Positions 1 through 16,348 of a stretch of DNA of 64,000 nt are shown one piece after another. Source of the stretch: Chondrilla cf. caribensis (taxonomy: Eukaryota > Porifera > Demospongiae > Chondrillida > Chondrillidae); NCBI GenBank assembly GCA_964020155.1, contig OZ026568.1, forward strand, positions 2,957,820 through 3,021,819, written 5' to 3'. The notes beneath the pieces were generated by a model. That model made no database searches. It was not told where the DNA came from and was given only the letters and a program-made list of their open reading frames with translations. Both the position numbers and the translations under genes were made by a program. Positions within the stretch are counted from its first letter, which is position 1. Each line of letters begins with the position of its first letter.

Positions 1-306
1 TATAAATTAAGTTCGGTAATATCACCGTATTATCACATATAATTTAAACTGTAATGATCGGAAGTAAAGAAGACTGCCTTAGTAGTGAAATTTGTATGTG
101 AATAAAGAACTGTATTCAAACTAAATTTAACGCATCATTCGTTCATCCTTGGAACTGCCTGAGGTGTTTGTAGATCTAGCTTGTAAGACAGTAATATCAT
201 TACCTTCCAAAGGAAACTTGTGAGGATATGTCACCCGATCTCCTCAACGAGAATATCATCTTATGTGTGTCTGTGATGGCCCTAGGGCTGCAGCAGTAGT
301 CTGATA

Positions 307-489
307 TCACTGCAAATTGATCTGTGAACTTTGCATTCTCTTCGCAATCAATCTTTCAAAATCTTCAACTAACCTTGTTCTGAGGTCATGAGGTTCCTTC
401 AAGTAGCTTGGTGTGTTTGATGTGGGTGATATCACTGAATCAACCCATAGTCCTGGTATTGCCAAGCTTTCATGTCCTGCATTCAACAC
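307..489 (-). other. Possible minus-strand terminal exon, unrecognised
   Basis: A 60-codon open frame of ordinary amino-acid composition ends in TGA at 307. It starts at a GTG, not an ATG, so if real it is an internal or terminal exon. An acceptor-like 'aatgcag' lies just inside its 5' end, followed by in-frame GHESLAIPGLWVDSV, and the tail reads LVEDFERLIAKRM. The mixed polar and hydrophobic pattern looks more protein-like than neighbouring random frames. I do not recognise the family and see no partner exon nearby. Confidence 0.2.
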
Positions 490-521
490 TGCATTGCATG
501 TATGAGCCTGCGATTATGGCA

Positions 522-529
522 TGACGTCA
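522..529. promoter_or_regulatory. CRE-like palindrome TGACGTCA
   Basis: A perfect 8-bp cAMP-response/ATF-type site lies in a non-coding stretch. An isolated perfect octamer can occur by chance in 64 kb, and no promoter was recognised next to it. Confidence 0.3.
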
Positions 530-2335
530 CTGACCACGGGTATCAAAGCTGAAATCCTGATGCAAACTTCAAAGCGATTGCAGCTCATAAAACGTTTGTG
601 ACATCACCCAATCATTCTCGTAGGGGGACGAACTCCTCCAGGCCGCACTATGGGATGTGTTACTCAAGGTATGGAAGGCATCCGTTATCTTTCAGTCGAA
701 AGAACGTAGCACGTTCCACCGGGTATCTATTTTTAGATAAAGTTACGACCCGGATAGTGCGGTGCAGAGAGCAAGGTACGCACACCACGTACAACACATA
801 TTTGCTGGATACCACTGATGTCGACCTTCAACCTGCACGCGTCATTGTACCCTAGTGTGCACGTGCTATGCGCGCGAAGACATGCACTTGCTTTCCAATC
901 TATGCGTGTGCAGCATATATTATGCGGTGCACTATGCTTACAAGCAGAAATTAACAAAATTAATGTTTGCAGCAATTTTGATTATGCAGAAAAATTATTT
1001 AAATTGGTGACTACGTCAGTTTTATAAAATCTCGAAGTACTTTTTTTCATTTTTTAGTTTCTGCCAACACATTTTCCAGCTTCGACAAGAGTATATTCCC
1101 CTATTCACACAAGAGTTGATCATTGGGTAGAAAAATGAAGGTGAAAGCTTTAGAACTCTACATTTGGTGCTATTATCCCTTCTGTTCAGTCACTCAAGGG
1201 ATTATTCCCCTCTGAAGGTGGTGACTCACCTCTTCAACATCTTGCTACTAGGCTAGTCTCGAGATGTTTGTGAATAAGAATGTGATATTGGTTTAATCTT
1301 GTTTGCCTTGGGACTTAAGAGGATAAAAGCCAAATTCCTCCCCCTGTTGAACTTGTGTTGATGAGTTAAAGAGGAGAATGAGCTGGCCTTCATCACTGAT
1401 CTCCATCCCCATGTAAACAGGATGTACCTATGAATATGTTGATTATATTGGTTCAGGATATCCCATAATTAGGACATGTATCCCCTTGTGGTCATTTTAT
1501 AAGAGATATTTCTAAACACATCCTCAACATCTGTTGTTGATCCAGATACTTTTCTAAACACATCTACACTTGTCATTGGTGAGGACATGCGATATTGTGT
1601 TACCTTAGCCACATCTCTCAAATATGCACCTTATAACACAGTATGACATAATATGTGGTAAGTTGTTATGTCTATGGATAATTTAATTTGTGCACACTGT
1701 CTCTGGTCTACTTCCTAGACGTACATATGTACTGTATATCTAGTCTGTATGTATGTCTCCCTAACCTATTCTGTTGGACAGTATGTCTCTCTGTGTCTAT
1801 CGTGTGTGTAGTATATGTCTCTATATTATTATGTCTGTTTGATATGAATTTTGGTGTGGCAAAGTGGCATTTTTGTGGCTGTGTTTTTTAAGGTCAAAAT
1901 TTCCCAATGTTTCGGGGAGCAATAGACAGCCATAGAACCTCTGTATACAATCTCAACAGGTGTGGTAACTTAATTAGGACAGCAAATAGTCAGCTGCATA
2001 CGGTTAGTTGAACAGACACCGTCATTACTGATTGTTCCATGTAGGAAACAGTTTCATGTTGTTGTTAGTGATGTGGTATGTTTAGTGTTAATTTCAGTAG
2101 TACACAGTAGGTGTGAATTTGTCTTTTCTAGACAAAGTGAATTACTCTACAAGTGTATTCACATATTTCGCTGTTCTTGGATGTTGGCATTGTTGCAGAA
2201 CATTTTAATGACACATTTCCATGTATAAAGTGATGGATATTGGTATATTGTTAATGTTTTTCAAAGAACACCTGTAGGTTGGGACCACATAACAGTTTTT
2301 CGTTCTTAGTAAGACTTGAATACAGCGAATATTCT

Positions 2336-2558
2336 TTGGATACTCTTTGAATATTCTTGGATATTCTTTGGCTTTGAACATTGGATACTTTTGAACAACT
2401 GTCCTGTTGCCATGGTGACATCATATCATGATTGGTCTATACAACAAATTTTCTTTGTATACTCTTTGAATATTCTTGGATATTCTTCGGCTTTGAACAT
2501 TGGACACTTTTGAACAGCTGTCCTGTTGCCATGGTGACATCATATCATGATTGGTCTA
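2336..2558. repeat. Tandem duplication, two copies of about 110 bp
   Basis: Two near-identical copies lie side by side (about 2336-2437 and 2449-2558). Both run from 'tactctttgaatattcttgg' to 'atcatgattggtctat', with a few substitutions. No coding content was recognised. Confidence 0.85.
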
Positions 2559-2778
2559 TTTAAATTTGCTTTGTTACAAACATTAAACAGATCTAACCCA
2601 CCTGTTTTGTTGCTATGATACTGTACAACATTCGTTTTCAATCAAAAGGCTTGTGGTTACAGTGGATTTATGCATTTCAAATCCATTTTCAAATTGTATG
2701 TACGTATGTTGGCAGAAGTGACCAATACGTATGAATCAATCCAACAGACCCGTATTGAACTATGTGTAACATGTATTG

Positions 2779-2958
2779 TACAGTGGAATCTCTCTGTTAC
2801 GAACCTCTGAATTAGGAAAACCTCTATATTGAGGACACCATTCTGTGTTCCAGTGTAGTACTGTAGTGTATTGAGTGACCTCTGAATTGAGGACACCTCT
2901 GTAGTAAGGACACATAATGGAGGTCCCAAGGTGTCCTTAATAGAGAGGTTCCACTGTA
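2779..2958. mobile_element. Pogo/Tigger-like MITE (TACAGTGGAATCTCT ends)
   Basis: A 180-bp element with inverted ends, TACAGTGGAATCTCT at the left and AGAGGTTCCACTGTA at the right. The interior is related to copies at 58298-58481 and 23045-23337. TA at the outer ends fits a Tc1/mariner-pogo type target. There is no transposase, so it is non-autonomous. Confidence 0.75.
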
Positions 2959-4926
2959 TTTCATACACAGAGACGATAGAACGTTGTTAGTGTTGTATTG
3001 CATGTTAACATTGTCAAAAAAGTACTGTAATCCACTGTACAAATATCACCCATTGCCACAAAGTAACCAGTTGACTGTATACACCCACACTCATTTGATT
3101 TGCTTATTGTTGAATATTATCGTTATTGTTATTTGCAATGCTTCCCGAAGTGTTTTCACATGAGAGTGTGTCACTGTATGTACAGATGAGTGTAGATACA
3201 TCAAAATTTCCATGCATCAGGGTGGGGATCACTTTTCTAAGTTGGATAACTATCACGGAATGAGTATTTCAAATGCATTTGTTTCCTGTAGTACTGTATA
3301 TGTAGTGTGTAATGGAGCAGCTCTTCTACACCTCTTGGTATGTATATTATGGGTTTGTTTCATTAGCAGCTACATGCGCACGCGTGTGTGTGATTGAAAG
3401 CTCCTACATGCCAGCACCCGTGAAAGGAATGTTGCTAACACATGCAACCTAATGGTATTTGAAACTGCCTAATATACATCTGTCGACACCTGGTTTACAG
3501 CAAATGTGTTTCTTATCTACTACATGTTGTGCATAATTCGACTGCTTTCAGTCATAATCATTTTATAGTGTTCATTCGTTACCATGGTAAAGAGAGGTGT
3601 GTAGTTTGTAATTGGGTATATGAGGTATTTCCACCTTGATCATCTGTACATGACCCACTGTAGTGTAATGAGATTGAGATAAATTGAATCTCTACTCAGC
3701 TTATACGTACACATGCCTAAAATCTGAAGAGATAACATACTTTTAGTAATTGGGTGAGAATTAAGACGGGATGTTTTGAATTTCAGTTCTCTGATGTGAC
3801 AGATGTTGTCATGGTGAAGTCTTATAAGGTACTTGTCACATCTTGTTGTCGGCAACATACACTCAATTGTCAATGGTCTCAAAAGTAAGTGTCAAAGACA
3901 TTTTAACATGTGTTTAATTGAGCATGTCCTCTGAGACCTGTTCATCGCATGTTTTTTTGAACGGCAATATCCAATGGGAGCTGATCACTGTTCTTCATAG
4001 CGGAAATTGGCCGTGTAGTCTATTCGTAGTGTAGACCAAGAAAACTAGTGTGTCTGATTTGCTGTTCGTACCAATCTCGATGGGAAAGTACATACATGAC
4101 TATGTGTAGAATCAGTCCCTCCTTTGCTCCTAGTGGTATGTACGTACAAATATCAGATGTCAGGTGCCTGATAATGTTGATTCACACTGTATAGACTGTA
4201 ACGCGATCGTATCTCCACATAACTGACCCTCACCACATGGGATCATCATGTTACAGCCTCCTTCGTGCATCAACATCTCCTTGTTCCGACTATACTTGTC
4301 GTCAGATCCAAGAAATCCAAGTGGACCTTTTTGTCACTTAACGTTTCAGCTGGTGAAGTGGGTAAACAAGGCATGTGAAGACAAACGTATGCACAGCTAC
4401 ACAATTTTCCCACAGAAGAACGCTAATAACAGGCAATAATACTAATTTGGTTAATTGTTTCGTAGTACATATACTCATATCCCACTGCCGTGCTTTATGA
4501 GTATATGTGCTTAATTCCACTATAATAACTGATGAATGTAACTTAGTAATTCAGTTTAACGTAAATCCTAGTGTGGCAAATTACATTTAATTGATCAATC
4601 GGTAATGTGCAATTATTGCTGTGAAACGTCATCCATGGAATCATTAAGATCATGTTATTTGTAATTTATCTGGTTAGTTGTACGTGTTACTCTATACCAT
4701 GTAGAAATGACTTAATCTCCTGCTGATATAACATACATATACAGAAAATGGCTGCCATTGATGACAGGGACTGGATGTTTTCTTGATCAAAACAATGTCA
4801 TTGTCCTTATTGCTGATTTTTATCTATTATCTAGTCATGGCTAAAAGTGCTATCTTGGCTCGATGATTATAGCCGGAAATTTTGAAGGGTTATTAATGTA
4901 TATATTTATATACTTACATATATATA

Positions 4927-4991
4927 TGTGTGTGTTTGTGTGTGAGTGTGTGTGTGTGTGCGTGTGTGCGCGCGCGCGTGTGTGTGTGTGT

Positions 4992-5058
<67 letters not shown>
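4927..5058. repeat. (TG)n microsatellite with CG-alternating core
   Basis: About 130 bp of alternating purine-pyrimidine sequence. It includes a run 'tgtgcgcgcgcgcgtg' near 4966-4981 that is especially prone to Z-DNA. Confidence 0.95.
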
Positions 5059-5059
<1 letters not shown>

Positions 5060-5169
5060 TACACTTTGCATTCACCATGGTATGTGTTTGTGCATACACT
5101 GTACATTCCATGCCAGCTATGCTATAGGTATGTATAGGTTGTCTGATATTTTATGCTCACTGACACAAT

Positions 5170-5540
5170 GTGTGTATACAATACATTCAACATTCTACTC
5201 ACTGTGTGTGTACAATGCCTTCGACATTCTACTCACTATGTGTGTATATAATACAATACGTTCAACATTCTACTCACTATGTGTATACAATACCTTCAAC
5301 TTTCTGCTCACTGTGTGTGTATACGATACATTCAACATCATGCTCCCAGTGTGTAACCCTAGACAAGGTTCAACATTCTACTCACTATGTGTATACAATA
5401 CCTTTAACTTTCTGCTCACTGTGTGTGTATACGATACATTCAACATCATGATCCCAGTATGTAACCCTAGACAAGGTTCAACATTCTGCTCACTATGTGT
5501 GTGTACAATACGGTCAACATTCTCCTCACTGTGTGTGTGT
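5170..5540. repeat. Minisatellite with about 35-bp units and a higher-order repeat near 105 bp
   Basis: Units carry the core 'ttcaacattctactcact' plus a GT-rich spacer. A longer unit containing 'tgtaaccctagacaagg' occurs twice, at about 5265-5370 and 5370-5480. Open frames across it are artefacts of the repeat. Confidence 0.85.
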
Positions 5541-6357
5541 GTGTGTGTTATCTGATACATTCCACTTGCTATGTGTTGGTATGCAGCATTCATGTAGTTT
5601 GAATGTGAAGGGGCAACAGATTGATTTCCCGAGTGCTTATCACTCTTCCCAATCTCATAAGTGATTTATACTCACAAAACATGCGATAGTTATTTTTAGT
5701 CAAAAGCTGTGTACCTGTTATCTCGTTAACACGGCATTATTCTTATCGTGAGAAGAGGGAATTGAATTTAAGACTACCACCTGTGATTGCCATTGCCGTA
5801 TAATTTGTCCGGATGTGCAAAGGACCACATTCATGCATTGATATGTTTCGTGATCATGTTTTGTGTTAGGAAAGTATGTCTGTACTATCCGTTTAATTAA
5901 CTTCACTTAAGACGAGATTGTTCACCACCCAACCTCAACTGTTATCTCAACCACAAGCGTAGATCCTCATCGAGTGTATTTCTGAATTCACGTAGGATGA
6001 ACCCACTAACGAATACCTCAGTAATGTGACCACTTTTCCCAATACTGAGAACCACAGTACTGTTATGCTGTGTGTACTTCAGGATCAGATTTAGGATCAC
6101 CTCACAATTAGGATCACCTTGACTGGCCCCATAGGCAGTCTCAATCGTGGGGTTTCTTGCTGCATACATATACATATGTAGATACAAAATAGAGGCTTTC
6201 AGTGGGTCTGGAGAGTCCAGACACTATTTATTCTACCCCACAAAGATGTGGTGCGACCTTTGCCCTCTGTGCGACGTGTGGAATTTTAATTGGCATGTCA
6301 AAATGGTAACTTGCGTGTGGCACCTATGTATGCTGTTCTATTGTCTACTTGCTACAG

Positions 6358-6446
6358 GGGTGGTGGAGACAGGCATTTTCTCCAAGATGGCAGTACAGGC
6401 CTACTTTGGTGCTCCAGATGGCACTGTTAAAGTCATCAAAGCATAA
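6358..6446 (+). CDS. RPIA: Ribose-5-phosphate isomerase A, last exon
   Basis: RPIA interconverts ribose 5-phosphate and ribulose 5-phosphate in the cytosolic non-oxidative pentose phosphate pathway. The sequence shows an acceptor 'tgtctacttgctacag' followed by a phase-1 exon encoding GVVETGIFSKMAVQAYFGAP, then DGTVKVIKA and TAA. This matches the C-terminal block of eukaryotic RPIA, which in the human protein has the pattern GVV-D/E-TGLF-x-x-MA-x-x-x-YFG-x-x-DG-V. Only this exon was found; the catalytic part (GSGST and GADE motifs) was not seen upstream in the window. The gene therefore has a very long last intron, starts before the window, or this is a fragment. The frame is clean up to its stop. 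Confidence in the family is high, in an intact gene moderate. Confidence 0.8.
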
Positions 6447-6599
6447 CTTGAATAATACGTAATTCCATTCTCAATAATTTTACACATTTCCCAGCTCCAA
6501 AATAGTGCAATTAGGAGTTTACAGTTCCTCATTCGTATTGATCATTGTACAGATGTACGTAGACACATAATTGGTTCGTACTGCAACCAGAGAAATGTA

Positions 6600-6890
6600 T
6601 GAGTGCATGTACATACGTCTACTAAAGTGTGAGCACTGAATGGAACATGTACCTTGTACGTTTGAGTGCATGTACCTTGAACGATTGAATGCATATACTT
6701 TGAAGGTTTGAATGCATGTACTTTTAAGGTTTGAACGCATGTCCGTTGTATGTTTGAGAGCATGTACATTTGTCTACTGAGGTGTGAGCACTTAATGAAG
6801 CATGTACTTTGTATGTTTGAATGTATGTACCTTGAATGATTGAATGAGTGTATGTAGCCCGAAGGTTTGAATGCATGTACTTTGCTCTCA
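6600..6890. repeat. Degenerate minisatellite, about 30-bp units
   Basis: Units share the core 'gtttgaatgcatgtac'. A longer period near 157 bp is also visible: 'gcatgtacat...gtctact.a.gtgtgagcact' recurs at 6606 and 6763. Confidence 0.75.
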
Positions 6891-8047
6891 TGCTCGACAT
6901 ATTCCATGTATGTACAATTAAGTATGTACAGGTATGTACAGGTATACACATCTGTTTAAAAAGCTACCGTAATTCCCTGCATCCACACTTAACATTATAG
7001 AGGTATTTCTGGACCAGTGTGGGATATGACTTATATGTATATAGCTGTATAATAGTGTCACCAGTATCCACAGTATATGTACAGTCGAACCCCTATATAG
7101 TACAACACCACCCTTGGTTAATCACTTAACCTGTGCTCCATTGTAACCAACTAAATCAAGTAACCAGGACATTTACAGTCTTTGTGTGGATATAGAAGTG
7201 TATATATGTACCCACAAGATGTGATATTATAAGTATCATGTTGTTAATAGAGCTGTTAAATTATGGAGCTGTCCGGCCGTACACAGGCCGTGAATATATA
7301 TATTCCGTTTCACTGAGTGGTTTACAGGACCCAGTTGGATTGTGAATGAACTGTAGTGACTATATTATTGCTGATTATAACTGAGCATGTACATGTGTAT
7401 TCAAGTTAAAAATTTAATGATATATAGCATTACAAATTTTTCCTACATGTGTGTTCGTGTATGTGTGTGAATTTAGTGCCCGATACACTGTGAGCTTGTA
7501 TATTATATGTGTATGGGTGTAATCCAATACAAACTAGGATGTGGGGGCATGTTAGTATTATGCACTCGGATAGGTTTCCCCATAACTATACAGACACCGC
7601 TAGCCAATTGCCCCAATACATGCTCAATACAGACATGCATATATGAAAAACAATACATATCCATGACATAACGTCAGCGTACATGCTTTTGTATCACAGA
7701 GGATCAAAAACATAAACAAGACGAAGATTCACGTATTTACGCCAAGGAATGCCAGCTATTTTCGGAATTAGCAATAGTCACTGATTAGATTTAGTGATAA
7801 TAAGCAGAATATGAATTATCCTATAATTGCTGTGTAATGGGTGAAGTGGAGAGTGCACCTGATAGTGTACATAAATATGTATAACAACTCATCAACCGAC
7901 AGTCATCAAATATCAGCATCAAACATCTGATAATGAAGTGATATTTGTAGTATTAATTTTATATGATCAGGTTATGTCAACAGAGAGCTGACTTGCATTC
8001 CTATCTGTCATTTCACTATAACTGCTGATAAATTAGTGAGTTGACTA

Positions 8048-8049
<2 letters not shown>

Positions 8050-8124
<75 letters not shown>
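8050..8124. repeat. (AC)n microsatellite
   Basis: About 37 uninterrupted AC dinucleotides. Confidence 0.95.
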
Positions 8125-8126
<2 letters not shown>

Positions 8127-8813
8127 ACACAAACACACGCGCATGTGCATCAACATACACTTCAAATAATGTACCTGTTTCCTCAGTTTCTATACAAGCT
8201 GTACATTGGAAACGACATGGCGTTGTTTTGAATCATCATCCAAACAGCACTTTGTAGACTAGATTAACGGCTATGTGCAAAAAGTGCTCGATTTGCGAGA
8301 ATTACCCTGTCTGATGAAACTTGGAGCAATGCATATTAATATAGCAAGCAATTGCCACCTGACTGAGAGGGATGGGTGTAGTTTCTGTGCATTTACATAG
8401 CTGTGAAGCATTCCTCGAGCCTCACAGTGCATCTCAATTTCTCCTCTAGAGTGAGACACAGTGGAACCTGTTAGTACAAACTCCTGGTTTATGTAGACCA
8501 TATCAACCAGTACTGACAGCAAATAACTTCAATAAGATTTAGCTTGTCCTTCAAGGTACTAAGCAAGTTGTACAAATACGTAGTTGTGATTAGAAAGCGT
8601 CTAGCGTGACCATACGTCTGCCGCATAGTTAACGCGCATGGTTTCCACGTGTATGCGGTGAGGTACGTACATTGCCCCCTACGACCTGCGCGCCTGAAAG
8701 CCCAGGCACAATACACGACAATTTTTTATTAATACACACATAATATTACATATAGTACGTAGACGTACGTCTCGTAAAACTCATTATCATGACATTATAT
8801 CCAGCAAAGAGAT

Positions 8814-8821
8814 TATAAAAG
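8814..8821 (+). promoter_or_regulatory. TATA box of the CSPG-repeat gene
   Basis: TATAAAAG lies 49 bp before the ATG at 8863, which would put the transcription start near 8845 with a very short leader. The match is exact; its use as a promoter is inference. Confidence 0.6.
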
Positions 8822-8862
8822 ACGGCCTCTCCCGGGATAGCAGATCCAGTTGCGCACTTCAG

Positions 8863-13956
<5,094 letters not shown>

Positions 13957-14279
13957 GTTGTACGCCTTTTTCAAAGTTTTTACGCTAGTGAAACGGACTG
14001 GAACGAAAAACATTTACAAGGTCACTACTAAGAAAGCCAATAACCAAAACTAGTACTAAATCCGATAATCAACAGTGCCTATATTTACAGTGTATTTATT
14101 GTATTGACCCTCTACTCTGCTGACCTACATAAGACACAATACACACATTCTAGACCTTTTTACACCTCAGTTTTATACTCTGTATTTCTCAACATTATTT
14201 TTGCAAAATCATTTTTTCTTTATAATATTATTATGATTGATTGGTATTAATCGTGAATCAGAATTTGTAATACTTGATA

Positions 14280-14410
14280 GGAGTTTCATTGGAACCCAAT
14301 TAACCCGTACGGAGAGTTCGAAGGGAGAAAAGAGAAAAACCGGCAACTGCAGGACTCAAACCCAGGGTGTCTTACTGTAGCCGCCATAACCACTGAGCCA
14401 CAAAGCCACC
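14280..14410 (-). mobile_element. tRNA-derived SINE
   Basis: Read on the minus strand from 14410, the sequence has RNA polymerase III promoter boxes at tRNA-like spacing: box A TGGCTCAGTGG (14390-14400) and box B GGTTTGAGTCC (14352-14362). The anticodon region does not make a normal cloverleaf, and a non-tRNA body follows (to about 14280 or beyond). This fits a SINE, not a functional tRNA gene. Confidence 0.7.
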
Positions 14411-14566
14411 ACAGCAACCAGCCCTCCCAATTCTCCTTTTATACTGCACCAGTGGTACTGCTGAGCTGCAATGTCAACAATTTATATACTTTTATGGTTT
14501 CACATAGTGATATTATCATGCGTAGTATACTGTATTCACTGTAGGGGCATAGCTATCATTATAATA

Positions 14567-14790
14567 TACTGTATATCTGGAAATATTGGTGGTGATTTAA
14601 ATTTGGCGATTTGGCGGTCATATACATAACTGCCAAATTGATATTCGTCAGTCAATAATGCATTTTAACGTTATCCACACTCATTTTGGCAAACCGTCAA
14701 TTTAAATTCTGCCGATGATGCATTGGGCCAGATTTTGGGCAAATCGTCAAATTTTATGACCACCAATATTTCCGGATATATGCATACTGT
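14567..14790. mobile_element. Fold-back MITE with long terminal inverted repeats
   Basis: The left end 'tatctggaaatattggtggt' is mirrored by the right end 'accaccaatatttccggata', and the homology continues inward ('aaatttggcgatttg' against 'caaatcgtcaaatttt'). About 220 bp in total, with no coding capacity. Confidence 0.8.
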
Positions 14791-14924
14791 ATACAATGAA
14801 AACATTTACAAGGTGACTATATACATTTGGTTACATTATGCCCAATGACAATACATCAATGGTAAGTGTACTAGCAAATTATATACACAAATCCATTAAA
14901 CAAAGACAGAGTATATTAGTTATT

Positions 14925-15105
14925 ACTTAGTGGTTAAGACATGGGCACGAGTGTATTTTATATGTCATAATGCCCGAGTGTCCGTGTCTTAACCATTATA
15001 GCATCCTTTATTGCTTTATACTGTTGCTAGCGCTTTATACATTATAAAATTGCTGTATAATAGTACTGTTTCTATGGTAACGGATGCTATAACCATTTAA
15101 TTGAT
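14925..15105. mobile_element. Palindromic repeat family P, copy 1
   Basis: It begins 'tagtggttaagacatgggca', contains the inverted partner 'tgtccgtgtcttaacca', and ends 'ctatggtaacggatgctata'. The same sequence recurs at 15442-15685, and inverted at 49842-50060. Confidence 0.75.
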
Positions 15106-15107
15106 TA

Positions 15108-15300
15108 TACAGGGGGACCTCTTTATAAAAGACACATTGGGACCAGCTAATACGTCCACTGTAGAGAGGTTGTCCACTCTTCAAATGTATTAGCACTATA
15201 GGGAAGTTCAATTTTGGCGCCTTAGAAAGTGTCCTTTGTAGGGAGGTAATTTCTATGGTGTCCTTTATTGGGAGTGTCCTTTAATAGAGGTTCCACTGTA
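15108..15300. mobile_element. Pogo/Tigger-like MITE, family of 'rescued GGACACTT' type
   Basis: The ends are TACAGGGGGACCTCTTTAT and AGAGGTTCCACTGTA. The interior matches 17742-17943 (inverse orientation) and 59055-59247. It abuts copy 1 of family P. Confidence 0.75.
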
Positions 15301-15441
15301 CAAGCAAGTTCCAAATACTAAAATAAAAGAAGAGAAGCAAAGAATTAGGCAATAATAAGATTTGCAGTCCATGGGCCATTTCAGCTTAAAAGGACCAGTA
15401 ATGACTATAATCAAATATAGTCTTAAAGGGTACAGAAATTA

Positions 15442-15685
15442 GTATAATATTATTTAGTGGTTAAGACATGGGCACGAGGGCATTATGACATATAAATACC
15501 GAGTCCCGAGGGTGCGAAGCACCCGAGGGCGAGTGTATTTTATATGTCATAATGCCGAGTGTCCATGTCTTAACCATTATAGCATCCGTTGCTAACGCTT
15601 TATACTGTTGCTAGCGCTTTATACAATATAAAATTGCTGTATAATAGTACTGTTTCTATGGTAACGGATGCTATAATTCATTAAT
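15442..15685. mobile_element. Palindromic repeat family P, copy 2 (longest)
   Basis: It contains a second internal palindrome 'cgagggtgcgaagcacccg' between the arms ending 'gacatata' and 'tatatgtc'. The flanking arms are 'taagacatgggcacgag' and the partner 'gtgtccatgtctta'. Confidence 0.75.
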
Positions 15686-15720
15686 ATGTATAATATTATG
15701 TGATTATAGGTAATTATGTA

Positions 15721-15900
15721 TACAGTGAAACCTCGCTAATCCGACATCTCTATAATCCAACATTCTCTCTAATCTGACCATTATATGAGGTACAGTACCA
15801 TACATAAGTATGGTAAGAGGCACTCCATAATCCAACAACCTCCTAATCCAACATTATTCTCAGGTCCCATTGAGTGTCGGATTAGAGAGGTTTCACTATA
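15721..15900. mobile_element. Pogo/Tigger-like MITE (TACAGTGAAACCTCG ends)
   Basis: The left TACAGTGAAACCTCGCTAAT is matched by the right ATTAGAGAGGTTTCACTATA. It is 180 bp long with TA at both borders. Confidence 0.8.
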
Positions 15901-16348
15901 CATGTATAATCACTTGTATGATTAAGTACAATTAAATATTTGTAGTTTGCAATTTGTGTATATACACATATAAGTACATATATATGTATACAAGATGCAT
16001 AATATTTATTATTCACAATATTATAATACATATGTGTATATTATACATAATTATGTATAAAATGTATGCATACAGTACATGTGTGTAGTTTGTATGTAAT
16101 AATATATGTATATACATAATATGTATAATGATAATTATTATATGTTATAAAATATGAACAGAATAGTGCTATTCAGTACATCTATACATGTATTATGTGC
16201 ACATAGTATGTAGATTATATTATATGTACATACACAATCATATCAACAGCAGTCAACAACATACTGTATACAAATTATACTATCTCCATGCCCATGTAAT
16301 AATAATATATAATTGATGTACACACTATTATGATGTGCTGTACAGTCT
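15901..16348. other. AT-rich intergenic spacer 3' of TAF6L
   Basis: Very AT-rich, with many TACATA/TATGTA words. No gene or structured repeat was recognised. It should hold the TAF6L 3' UTR on the minus strand. Confidence 0.5.

Larger units (their letters stand above)
1..6357. other. Mostly non-coding DNA upstream of the RPIA last exon
   Basis: No conserved coding exon could be recognised here apart from a weak minus-strand candidate at 307-489. The stretch holds a CRE-like palindrome TGACGTCA (522-529), a 110-bp direct duplication (2336-2558), a pogo/Tigger-like MITE (2779-2958), a long TG tract (4927-5058) and a minisatellite (5170-5540). The earlier RPIA exons should lie upstream on the + strand. 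I searched by eye for codons matching their conserved motifs and did not find them, so either the intron is long or the exons lie beyond the left edge. Confidence 0.6.
6447..8813. other. Intergenic region between RPIA and the CSPG-repeat gene
   Basis: No coding exon recognised. It contains a degenerate minisatellite (6600-6890), AT-rich unique sequence and an AC tract (8050-8124). The next promoter follows directly. Confidence 0.6.

Noticed and set aside
598..855. 85-codon frame
   Set aside because: No family resemblance, no splice context, composition like random sequence.
5942..6187. 81-codon minus-strand frame ending RLWLR
   Set aside because: Composition is plausible but there is no recognised homology, and it lies in the RPIA last intron without clear paired splice sites.
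14342..14410. Functional tRNA gene
   Set aside because: Pol III boxes are present but the arms do not form a proper cloverleaf and a SINE-like body follows.
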